64,000 bases of DNA from Watersipora subatra (lineage: Eukaryota > Bryozoa > Gymnolaemata > Cheilostomatida > Watersiporidae), in NCBI RefSeq assembly GCF_963576615.1, contig NC_088708.1:62412672-62476671 (forward strand), given 5' to 3'. This document shows positions 11,830 through 23,900 of this stretch, in pieces (position 1 is the stretch's first letter; each line of letters begins with the position of its first letter). The notes under the pieces are model-generated. The model saw only the letters and a program-made list of their open reading frames with translations, had not been told where the DNA came from and did no database searches. Position numbers and translations under genes: made by a program.

Positions 11830-12680
11830 TTGGTGCGTCAACGTGCCCCGGTAGGGGTACGTTGAAACACCCTATGGGGCATGTTGAAACGTCCTTGAGT
11901 TTGATAGTAAATTTTAGTTTTAGAATTGTGTTTTCTTGAAATTTATTTTCAGCCAAACAATTAAAATTTTCACTAATTATCTGAGTAAGAAAAACTTGAA
12001 AAAAGTTGGATATGAACCTTAAAACACTGTGTACAACAATCACCACAAACAAACTTCCACAGTACAACAAAACATATGTACATATTGATCTAAAGATGAA
12101 ACTTTTTTTTCTATCTGTTAGCATTTTCAGTCATGATATCAATAATGTCCAGAAATTTAGGGTCCAAAGCTTCGACGGTACTCAAGCTGTGGTCCCTTCC
12201 ATAAGAATAGAGGGGCAAGTTTGAGACATGTTGCAACTTGCCCCTCTATTTTTATCATTAAAACATGTTGCAACTTGCCCCATATCCTTTGTCTTTCAAC
12301 GTGCCCCAAATGACTCTGAGTAACCAAAATGTTCATTCCAACTCAGGATGATGTAACATCATGAAGTTGGTGAGTGCATTGTGAAGATAACATGTCTATA
12401 GCTGCCTCCACTGACTTTTTTTAACATGAGATGATGCACAAAGAAGATATGCAATGTTCTAAATTTGGATATAAAAATAAAGCTGCAACAATTATACCAA
12501 TAAATTTTACAAAATCATGGCTCACTTAAATTGTTGTTCTTTTCATTTCATGCAATCAATATATTTCATAAGATGACCTAGAAAGCTCTTTAGTTAGTGA
12601 GGTAAGAATTCAAAATGATGTAAACAAGCAAGAAATTTGAGGTGTGTTTCACCATGCCCCGCATTGCAACGTGCCCTACT
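11830..12680. repeat. Patch of repeated CAAC-TGCCCC motifs in both orientations
   Basis: At least seven copies of a CAAC(G/A/T)TGCCCC-like motif occur here, for example near 11838, 11876, 12211, 12234, 12270, 12298 and 12668, some inverted. Two of them form hairpins: CAACGTGCCCC facing GGGGTACGTTG near 11838-11864, and a 16-bp perfect stem at 12206-12250. Copies fall in different reading frames, so coding repetition does not explain them. Confidence 0.6.
12206..12250. repeat. Perfect 16-bp inverted repeat, 13-nt loop
   Basis: AATAGAGGGGCAAGTT at 12206-12221 is the exact complement of 12235-12250. It lies inside the CAAC-TGCCCC motif patch. Confidence 0.9.
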
Positions 12681-15600
12681 CTTTCCCATGTGTTTAACAT
12701 CAAAACTTCAAGTTGAATGGAATGATTAGTAAAGAATTGAACAGTTTATATTGCAGAAAAAATATACAAGACTGCTTACCTTTAATTTTACTTCTTCACA
12801 ACACATTTAACCAGTAATCTTCAATCAAAAACTATCAAAAACACAAAAAGGATAAAAGCTGGAATTGAGTCTTTAAGGGAACGAAACTTAGAGATTACAA
12901 AAGTTTACACAACACTACTGGCATTTTTCCAATCTTCTGTCCTTTCTGTTGCCCTGATAAACATAGTTGTAGGTATGCAAACTATAGGGTATTTTAGAAC
13001 AACAAAAAAACTCTTGTGTATAGTAAAAGTCTGATTTTATAGATGAGAAATATACAGCTAAGAACGAGGAAAATCATAAATTTACTAGCTTATCATTTAA
13101 TCTTTAGTAGTTAGTATACAGTTGAAACGTTTTAGTTCAAATGGTATGCTTATACTGTTATACATTTATTATGGCAAATAAATGTTTCAGCTTTTTTTAG
13201 ATGTAAAAAGCAACCAATAATTGGCTTCAACTAGTTGTAAGTCTTTAGTAGGAAACTGTAATAGCGCCGGAAAACAAACCAGTGCAACTTTTGAAGAGAT
13301 TTGTGAATTATCTAGTGTAGTTTTTATTATGTCATTTTATATAGGGTTAGTAGCGATACATGTTTGTTGTTTGAAAGTGTTTAAAACTGAAACCAACAAA
13401 AAGCGGAATGAATTTACTCGGTATGTCGTGGTGAATTTCTGTCATACATGAAATGCATTTTAAAAAGATGCTAACTCGTTTCTGTTTACTGCTTAACACT
13501 CTCTTTTAATCTACTAAGTATATACTTGTGGCTAAGAAAAATTATGGCCCAACTAATTGACTTCAACAAGTTGATGGTCATAGCATTTGGTAGTCACTAG
13601 AGTAGATAGGTGCCTCTTAATTATGCAGAAATATAAAAGCTTAGTTGCTAAACTCAAGCTTAGAGTGGCAGCCTTGAGAATTACCCCGCACAAAGCAATC
13701 TGTTTTGGTACATCTTGACTAGCTCATACAAAATATCAGATGCAATGCATGCAAGCCTCAGCCTTTAAAAACAGATTTTATCAAGTTGCCCATAAGAGAA
13801 AATACATAACTCAATTGCTAGAAGAAACTGTAGAATTAAGATGTAGGCCTACACAATGTCCGGAGTGAACTATTACGAGTGGTAACTGCCTTTATTATCG
13901 GGAGTAAACTGTTAGTACAGCTTTTAGGGTTAAAGCATACAAAAGAACGTTCTACAACACTCTACAGGTTGACGATCTATCAAGCCCATAAACAAGTCAC
14001 TGACAAACAACAGAAACGCACATGTAACTAGATTTTGAGCTAATAGTACTTGAAAATAAAAACGTAAATATTGTTTGTATTTTATTTAGGCTGTTTTGGT
14101 CAATTAATAGGCGCATAAAATGAACACATTAAATGAAGTAGGGCTACGGAGGCGTTTAGGAATATAGCATAACGTAATATTCTTGTAATATATAGTTTTG
14201 TTATATGTGTCTTTCTAAATAAAAAAATGCAAAAGTTTGTATTTTCGTAAGTTAATATGTTAGCGACTTGGCATGACAAAATTCTGAAGTTAAATGTCGA
14301 TACAGCATGTATATATTAGCTGCATGTAGTAATGATAACAATAACGTCTATATTAAAACAAATATCTGGTTTAGTCAAAAAGCACTAAACTGCACGCGAT
14401 AAATACCTGCTCTGTCAAAGACTCGAACTCGACGATAGCAGTTCTCCGATAAACATAAATAATAGCCAACCAAACTAGCCAACTAGCGATCCCAGCAGTG
14501 GTTTTTACAATTTAGCAAACTTTCTTTTCGAACAGTTTATTGGATTTACAGTTGACCATTCTGTAATGTCAATTGTAATTGGTTAGATTGTATCAGCGAT
14601 TCCAATTGTATTTTCTAAAATTACAAAGTTGAACTTTGCAACCACGGTTGCAAGCGGAACACCCTGGTTGCCAAAGCTCTAGTCTATAAGTCTACAGTAT
14701 TGATGTTTATATATTGTGGGGCTTCTCATTATACATTTCTTTGATTATTTTATGTAACTATACCATTTGCATTATCATGAAGTAATAATAAATAGAATAG
14801 TGCTTAATTATAACTAGTAAATTGATAGATTTGGTCCAATTCAAATATGTTTAGCAATATGTAAGGATGCCAGTGTATGAAAATTATGTTAGTGTCAGCT
14901 AATAAAATTTTTATGGAAATTCTTTCACTCAACTCATTCCTTAATTTTTACACATTTTCCACTATACAGCTATATGTATTTACAAAGTACAACCTAAAAA
15001 TCATTAACATTTTGTTAGAACAAAATGTCATATCTTGTCTTATCATTTTATTTGGTCAAAACAAAAATCTATTTTTTGCTACATAAAGGCTTAGATATTG
15101 TTACATTTTTATATTTTGAAGACTAATGATTAATATTTCTTTTCTTGAGTTGGTAGTGTGGTTGGTAGTTGCTATGTTTTTCTGTAGCAAATGGAGTTAC
15201 GATTGTAATTTAAATTATTCATCAACTTTAACGAAAAGACAGCTTGAATAAGCTATTGTTGGCTTATACCAAGCTGAAAGCTATGCAGATGTCTAACTAG
15301 TCAAGTTTTGTTTTATGTGTCTTTCTAAATAAAAAGTGCAAAAGTTTGTATCATAATTTAATAGTCAAAAATCTCAAACCTCTGGAGGCATCAGGCAAAG
15401 GTATGGCCAAAATGGGGGAGAGTTCTATCCAAATCAAAACTTGGTTAGTCTGGCTGGTATAGCTTAATAGTCAATTAATCAGCAGGGTTAATGCTTGCTA
15501 CTTTTCACACAGATCATCTGTGTGACAATAGTCTTCATCTTGTGTGACATAGCCTTCAGAGACAATCATCTTTACAATAGCCTCCATCCATCTTAGATTA

Positions 15601-18082
15601 AAATTGTTCTTCACTGCATAGAAATACGCTTTTGTGGGTAGGTATGATTGACTATTGCAAAGTGAAACTGATGCTTTTTCTGCAGTTTCACAGGGAAAAA
15701 TCATGTAAATATGTTTGCCACTTACTGCTTATACTGTTTAGCTGAGCAGTTTTTGCCTTCGGATTTGGTACGCCTTTTTAGTAAAGCTACTATCTGTTTC
15801 TGAAGACGCTGTTTACTGCCATTACAAAGTTCAAACAGCTATTTTGCTAATAATGGATTTTACAGCTTGAACGCTTAAGTTTGTGGCTGTCAGCTTATCT
15901 ATTCTCAGCTTTTAATTCTCCATTTTTACTTCGGTGTTTAATTCATCCATCTTGGCCCATCACCTGTTTTTGTGAGCGTGAATATGTTATGTCAGCCACA
16001 TTATTAAACAAGCTGGCAAACAACAAGTCACTATGGGTAAACATGAATCATGAATGCAACATGATGTATCTACCTTCAAGAATAAGTACCCATGTACTGA
16101 AGATTGACAAGTCTATCAAAAGTTTTTATGTATAACCTTTTCACATGGTTTATGAGCATCATAAATGTCAGCAGGACTGCTGAAGCTGCACCTATTCATC
16201 AACAATATGTGATTGCTTTCACAAATTTAATAACAAGGCAAAACTGGTAAACCTTTGGAATGACTGAGCTTAACTGAGTAGAGTTTTAAAATGCTTTGTG
16301 CTATCAAACTAGTAGAATCAATCAGCTTTTTTGTCACATCAACAGCAGGCTCACCGGTTCTTGATTTTGAATGCATCTCATTAGTTGCATCAACAATACA
16401 CGCAACATACATCAGTTGCACCCAACAATAGCTGTAATGCGATGAGTGTGGGTGTGTTCAAATCTTTCAATCTTTGATCATAAAATCAAACAAATAGAGG
16501 CAATGAATAGCTTAATTCTTAGTTGATGCATTTGGGTCGCAGCGGTCACATCCAGTTGCTCAGCGCAGACTGGTACTTTTATCGTATGACTGAGAAGAGC
16601 TCAGCTGGTTGCTTGATGGATCTTCACACCAACTTGGTCCCCCGCCTAACTCAATAGAGGCAAAGTCTTGACCTCCACATGAAAGTAGACATTGTCCTGA
16701 GCATCATCACTGTCACTATTGGAGTCTTTCTCTTTGATTGTTTAAAATCATGATGAATAATTACATTTAAATTTTTGGTCAGCCATATTGGTATAGCAAA
16801 CAGGGATGTGCAAGCTCAGTGAATATTCAATAAATTGGATGATAGTCTCTTGCAATTAATTGGATGATGCAGCTCGATGTGATCTTGATATATCCCCAGC
16901 TAAATGAAATAGAAACCAAACTTTGTTTGGCCAAAATGTTATGGGTTGGTAGGATCAGACACTAACATCAGTCCAATATCTACACAAGCACCCGAAGGAA
17001 CTTGATATCGAACAGTCAAAACTGAAATTGAGACTACTTACTTCAACCATGACTAAAATTCTGGTTGCTGACTTCAAGCTTTCTTGCTTTCGGCGCATTC
17101 ATGCTTCTTCATGCTAAGTCTCGTGCATTCTCACTTTGTCACTCATTTATACCTGAAACTATCATACCATTTCAACTGGTATCAAATTACAACAACTAAC
17201 TGATAAAGGTCTTAACACTTCTATCTATTGTAGCTGTGTTTGGTATTGGCTATAGCTGCTGTAACTAATAGTTAATAGTTCAGATAGCAAAGTTGGTCAT
17301 ACTCCATTCTTCGGTAGTACAATTGTACTTTGTGTAACCTTTATTGTCCAAAGTATGTCGCTTGTTGTGCCATTTGCTAACGTTCATCTCTGTTCTTTAT
17401 TGTTCACTGTGGATGTGGTCAAAGTATTGTCCTAACTTCGTTTTCTCTGTAAGTTCGCCTACCTCGTATTTTGTATATTGGACGCTCTCATCTCATGATA
17501 TGCAAATAACTTACCTCTTGATGCTCATGGCATGTTTTTGGAGTTGTCCTTTCTACGAGTCTTTGTAGGTGGTCTACTTATCTACATAATGGAATGGTGA
17601 TGCATGCAGCATTGATCTCTATTACTACTGATAGTGATATTCCTTGAGATGACATTAGTCTCAGTTTTGACGGCTGAGCTTGTGTAAAGCTTTCATCGCA
17701 TTCCCGTGTCAATGCAAGTCTTCAAGTTGTTTGTTGCAGTTTGGTGTATGTTCTCATTCTATTTTTTGTCAAGAACTGTTCTTGAATTATAGCATATTGT
17801 TATTGCAGCCTCCTGTTTTTAAATTGTTTTTATTCCTGATTCCATTTTGTGCAAGCGCTGTAATATTTTATCAATATATTATTTCTTTTTATACGTACAG
17901 GTTGTATTTTTAAGATGTAGGAGGCCTAGTTGATTAAGTGAAGTTTGCAAGTGTTCTGTCTATGTTTTCTAAACTTTTGAAGCAGAAGTGTTTCTATTAT
18001 TTCAAGACTAATCAATAATCAATCAATAATCAGACTTCTTCCAATAGTTTTAGTTGACTTTCTCCATCACTGTCAGCTAGCT

Positions 18083-18313
18083 TAATAGATCTGTTTTAAG
18101 GATTATCTTCTCTGTTGGTTGGCAGTAATAGATCTGTTTTAAGGTTTATCTTCTCTGTTGGTTGGCAGTAATAGATCTGTTTTAAGGTTTATCTTCTCTG
18201 TTGGTTGGCAGTAATAGATCTGTTTTAAGGTTTATCTTCTCTGTTGGTTGGCAGGAATAGATCTGTTTTAAGGTTTATCTTCTCTGTTGGTTGGCAGTAA
18301 TAGATCTGCTTAA
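18083..18313. repeat. 43-bp tandem array, left part
   Basis: About 5.3 copies of a 43-bp unit that begins TAATAGATCTG and ends GGTTGGCAG, starting at 18083, 18126, 18169, 18212, 18255 and 18298. The units are nearly identical. The last copy stops at its internal TTAA, where the 875-bp element begins. Confidence 0.95.
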
Positions 18314-19188
18314 AAGGTTGACTTGCGACAAAATTCACATTACAGTTATTTGAATCAAAAGATTCACCATGTCTTACTCTGTTGTGTTGTAAGTGCCAAA
18401 TATGTGAAAATGTGATTACAAGCTCTTAAAAGCTCAAAAACGAAAAGCCGCCGTAGATTGGAATCTCTTTATTTCGATGACGTAGCCACGAAATTTGGTT
18501 ATCATCTTGTCACGTAAGTTCTCACGTGAATTAAAAGACCAATACAAAGCTCAATATAAAACTTATCGTAGTACTAGTTTATGACAAACACTTCGGATTT
18601 TACCGAAGACCCGGAATCAAATATAGATGCTCCGCTACTTTACAGTTTGTTTCGGCCTGGTCTAATCGGCAAGTCGTAATCTGATCATGTGACCCAATAC
18701 TTCGCAAATAATTTCTGCAGCACTTGTCGATTATCACAAGTGACCAACAGGCTCATCATGATTATCAGACAATGATATGTACTTCTTCAAGCTAAGGCTA
18801 AAAAATTAAACGAATTTTTACGGTAAGTTATAAGATATCACTGCTAAAAGTGACAGCATTACGATGACGATAAAATAGACGCAGAAGAACAATAGACATA
18901 GTTTTATTGAATGCGTGAAGTGTATTTGTGAAAATATTTCGACGAATAGGGTTGCAAGAAAGTGTAAACAGAAACCATCTCTCACAACTACATCACATTT
19001 GAGCTGTTTTGGAAAGGGAATCCAAACTACGCGGTCTCGTGTGGCTGCGATTTTCTGTTCGTTTTTTAACTTTTAAGTGCTTGTAATCACCTTTCCACAT
19101 ATTTGGCACCTACATCACAACAGAGTAAGACATGGTGAATCTTTTCATATCAAATAACGGTAATGTGAATTTTGTTGCAAGTCAACCT
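18314..19188. mobile_element. 875-bp TTAA-type inverted-repeat element
   Basis: Long imperfect terminal inverted repeats of about 130 bp (18314-18445 against 19056-19188) start with AAGGTTGACTTGC at one end and AGGTTGACTTGC at the other. TTAA flanks both sides (18310-18313 and 19189-19192). The TTAA belongs to a 43-bp tandem unit that resumes after the element, which shows the pre-insertion target. A TTAA duplication fits piggyBac-like or Kolobok-like elements. No open frame for a transposase is visible, so it is a MITE-like, non-autonomous copy. Confidence 0.85.
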
Positions 19189-19370
19189 TTAAGGTTTTTC
19201 TTCTTTATTGGTTGGCAGTAATAGATCTGTTTTAAGGTTTATCTTCTCTGTCGGTTTGCAGTAATAGATCTGTTTTAAAGTTTCTCTTCTCTGTCGGTTT
19301 GCAGTAACAGGTCTGTTTTAAGGTTTATCTTCTCTTTCTGTTTGCAGTAATTGATCTGCTCAAAGATTTG
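19189..19370. repeat. 43-bp tandem array, right part
   Basis: The 43-bp array continues after the TTAA element for about four more, somewhat diverged, units (GGTTTGCAG in place of GGTTGGCAG). The first right-hand unit starts at the TTAA inside the monomer, matching the interrupted last unit on the left. Confidence 0.9.
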
Positions 19371-20921
19371 TCTTACCTTTACTGTAGCTCAATTCATTAT
19401 ACTTCTTGGTCTAGTTATAGTTTTGTAATAATGTTATTACTCAGTTACTTTCTAATGGTTTTATTGTTAATGTTGCTTTCAAAAGCTGTGATAGCATGCG
19501 CAGCTGCAATGGGTAGTTTTATAGATCCCAAAGTCTACATAAATTTCAAAATATTCAAAGGTGCATTTGCATGTTTTATTTGTTGGAAGAATAGTTTCCT
19601 ATGGGTACATTTCAAAGTATTCTGTAAATGGTTTAAGTAAATTTTGTACATTTCACGCTAGCTTTTTTCTGCACTTTCCTCGTAGATATTATAGCTTGGT
19701 AGTTATTATAGCTTGGTAGTTAGCTAGCAGCAACATTTGTGTTATGTCACAAGTCAGCATGAATGAAGAGTCAAATAAAGCCGAGTGTGCAAAACTCACA
19801 GCATGGTATCTTCACATTTTATGCTGTACTTTTTGTAACTCTGAGGTTCTTATTATAAGCAGATTTACATGTATGTAGCAATTCATAAGTTGATATTTCA
19901 GTTTGATTAAGAAATTAGGAGTTGTCAACTCCTAGGTTCACTATATGATCATGGGAGAATAACTTTACAATTTATCTAGTTTATCCATGTATAACACAGA
20001 TTATTTATTTCATTCTAGTAACTATACATCAATCATCAAACTTTTTGTGTTGCCCTCTAGTTTTGTTTTAACAACTGTCAAGGGCCTGTTAGTTGGCAAA
20101 TAATTCATTCTCATGCTGGATATAGCATTCTCCCATAGGCAACGTTTGCGAGGCATGCACTCTCAAAGGCCACATGTAGAGCACACAACATCTGCTTTTG
20201 CTATAAATAGTATTTTAATGCAATTTTGAGAACAGCTATAACAAAGAGTCTATATCACAGTTTTAAGATATTCATTACTGCTCTATAGTATCATCCATAG
20301 GATTAAAAACAATCAATTTGTTAACAAGTTTGACCTTGTATAACTTAACTCACAATATAATGATATAATTCAGTTGCTGGTGTTATTATTTTATTTTGGC
20401 TAGCACCACGCATTTCCAGACCCTCTTAAATCATTAAAAATTGAGTATACAGCTGTAATTTTCTTACAATGACAAACTTCATGGTATAAATATTTTTTGA
20501 GACAAGTCTAAGCTAACATGCTCAAGGTGGATATAACCAAAACATACTATATTAGGCTGCTTTGCCTCTTTTCATAATCAATTTAACTGTGAGAAGTAGG
20601 TGTACTGTGATGAAACCTCTGGTGTTTTGTAGCTGTAATGTCATGTTTAATTTTTCTATGTTTTATTATTTTCAAGTAGCAGAAGAGATATTAGGTGTAT
20701 TACAGGTTTATGGATTATCAAGATAATAATCTAAATTGCTATTGATCAATTCTTATTTTAGGCATATGTAGATGGGTAGCTTTCATCCAAATTCACAATA
20801 TGGATATTTCAATTTATGTCTTTTTCCCCAGTTTTCATCTTCTCAAGCATTTGCACAATGACAATTACAGATTGTATGTGGACAGGTTCTGCTGTCATCT
20901 GCTAGTTGCCTGCTGACAGCA
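19371..20921. other. Upstream flank of the TKFC gene, no gene seen
   Basis: AT-rich sequence with no recognised exon; it should include the promoter and 5' UTR of the triokinase gene. I cannot place a TATA box or start site with confidence. Confidence 0.4.
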
Positions 20922-23900
20922 ATGACTTCTAAGAAAATCATCAACTCAGCGAAGACTGTGGTGGATGATGCTATCGCAGGACTCGTGCTCACCAATAGTG
21001 GCCTCACAACAATAGGTGGTGGGAGGATTGTGATTCGTGAAGATGTCGAGGATTTAAAAGCGAGTGAAAAAGTGGCAGTTATAAGCGGGGGTGGGAGTGG
21101 GCATGAACCAGCTTGGGCAGGTTAGCTTTACTGCCTTGACTCTCACCGAGCTGTTTGTCGAACATTTCTCTGTTGAAGTCAAGGTAATCTTTAGCTTTGA
21201 CAACTCAAGCTAGGAGTATATATTTAGTATATATATACATGTATATAGTATGTATATATATATATATATGATATATAGTACTATATATATATGATATATA
21301 CTATATATATACTATATATATAGTATATATATATACTTTTATATATATACTGTATATAAAAGTATATACAAATGTATATAGTTACTTTTATTTATATATA
21401 AAAGTATATATATATAAAAGTATATATACTTTTATATATATAGTGAGTATAATATATACTCACTATATATATAAACGTAATTAGTGTATTTTTAAACACT
21501 AGTTACGTTTATATATATAATGAGTGTATATATAAACGTAACTATATATACATTTATATATTTACGTTTACATAGTTACGTAAACGTAGCTATATAAACG
21601 TTACGTTTACATAACATTATATAGTTACGTAAACGTAACGTTTATATAGTATATATAAACGTTACATTATATATACTATATAACGTAACGTTTATATACG
21701 TATATAAACGTTACGTTATATATATGCAACGTTTATATACGTTACGTATATATAACGTAATGTATATATACTACGTTACGTTATATATACGTAACGTAGT
21801 ATATATACATTACGTTATATAGTATATATACACTATATATGTAGTATATATAGTATATATATATATGTATAATATATACTATATATATAGTATATACTAT
21901 ATATATAGTATATATATACTACGGTATATACATAGTATTTCTGCCTATTTTCACAGTTGTGCTAATCTTACATTTATAGAATTGTCAAGATATGCGAATA
22001 TCTTATAACCAAATTTGAAGCAGTAATGATCCTATCACATACTCACTGCGATATCAGCTCTGGTTTTCTTATACTGATTTTAGGATTTGTTGGACCTGGT
22101 TCACTCACAGCTGCAGTTTGTGGAGACATCTTTGCATCTCCTCCATCCAGCCTCATCCTTGAAGCAGTTATCAAGTGCAGCAGTTCAGGTACTTGGATTA
22201 GTTTATGCTATCACGAAAATACAAGGGTGCATATATACTTAAATTGGGCTATTTCTTGGGAATCTCTATTTATACTTTTAGCCGGAATACTTATGATAGT
22301 AACGAACTATACGGGTGACAGAGTGAACTTTGGTCTGGCATTAGAGCGAGCAAGGGCTATAGGTTTAAAGTGTGAGATGGTCGTATCATCTGATGACACA
22401 GCATTAACATCTGCTGACAGGAGTGCAGGACGAAGAGGTCTTTGTGGCACTATGTTACTCCATAAAGTGAGTGAAGTTTTGTGCAAGATAGCCGCATTCA
22501 CCAATAAGACACTAGGTACAACCAGTCTGATCGTGCCATGTTCTGTAACTCACCCGTACGACTGGTTGCAGGTTGCTGGTGCTATGAGTGAAGAAGGAAA
22601 AACTCTTGAGGAAATTGTGGCTACTTGTAAGCAAATGAATCAAAATATGGGTATGTATCGTCAAATTTATGGTGCTAGTGTAAATATTCCCTGTTCACTT
22701 ATTTTAATAGTCTCTGTAAACTAATTTTCATGTCTATCATGGACAGTGAAAAGACTAGTTGTACTCTCAGTTCTACGAAATGATTAGAAATTAACTACTG
22801 TAAAACCTTTATTTCAGCGCCATGACGCTTTATTTTAGTGGGAACCCTTCTCCTGTAGTGGCATTTTATTAGAGGTGACGTTTAAATAGAGACTGATGTT
22901 GTTTTTTTTAATGGCTCATCAGAATTTTGGGAACATAAATTTAACCCTTTTACGGGTGAAGTGAAAGTCGCATATATTTTGCACTCTTCTTTGGATGAAG
23001 CGACACTAACCTTTTCACATCCGAGTTGTAATTGCCCAGCGTACCGGGCCTATTAGGTGCAAAAAATGTTCCTTCGATGTGGGTAAAAGAAGTCTGTTAT
23101 AACTTACCTTCCACTTGTCATAGATCTCTTAATAAATATGCATTGGGAAGCTGAGAAATATCTCTACTGGTTTATATCTATTGCTTGCAATTAACCTGCC
23201 ATGATTTTGCAGCCTGTGTTGCAATTTGTTGGAGCTTTCATTTTCATTTTTTCTAAATTTAAAGGCATATTTTTATTTTGTAACTGTATTTGACAATGTT
23301 ACTTAAATGCTCATTGCACTCATTGATATGTTTACTACAGTTTGCTGCCAAAACTTTTTTATGTGCAATAGAAGATGAGTTATGCGCGGTGATCTACCAA
23401 AGGATGAGTTTAAATAACTGCAATGGTACTATCAAATAATATATTATAATCCTGCAAATTTATTAGTTATATCATAATTTAGCAAATGCCAAAATTGTCT
23501 ATTCAAGAACAAGTGGCATAAACAAACCATAATTACAATACATGCAGAAACAAAAATTAATATTTTTGATACAAAAAATATTTGCATCATGTGGTCGGCC
23601 AGTTGCGTTCTGATTGTTCCTTTCGTTTTTGAACCAATCTCATCTTTTTCTGACTGTTCAATACTTTCCAAAATGTCTTCTGGCCTCAAATCTTTTTCTG
23701 CACTGCTGAACTAGTTGATATTAGCGTCTATACAATTTGTATAGCAGAGCAAAACTTTTACGTGTCGCCATTTAGAATACATGTACATACTTTCATACAA
23801 ATAATGAGAAACTTTTAGCCACGTGTACAGCTGCAGGTGCACATGCATGGTAAACACAAGTTTTAGCCTCAGGATAGTCGTACTGGTTCCATCGTAATTG

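Larger units (their letters stand above)
10433..18082. other. Long intergenic stretch without a recognised gene
   Basis: About 7.6 kb of AT-rich DNA. Open frames are short (at most about 105 codons) and none matches a family I know. It contains a hairpin at 11134-11159 and the CAAC-TGCCCC motif patch at 11.8-12.7 kb, listed separately. The frames near 15498-15704 (minus) and 15881-16135 (plus) show no domain signature. Confidence 0.5.

Noticed and set aside
11807-12124. Minus-strand 105-codon frame containing CPIGCFNVPLPGHVDAP
   Set aside because: The striking wording comes from the CAAC-TGCCCC nucleotide motif; the other motif copies fall in different frames, so coding is not supported.
23444-23689. 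Minus-strand frame with [19 protein letters not shown] in TKFC intron 4
   Set aside because: Charged, exon-like wording, but I cannot assign it to any family and it lacks clear splice signals; left as unsupported.
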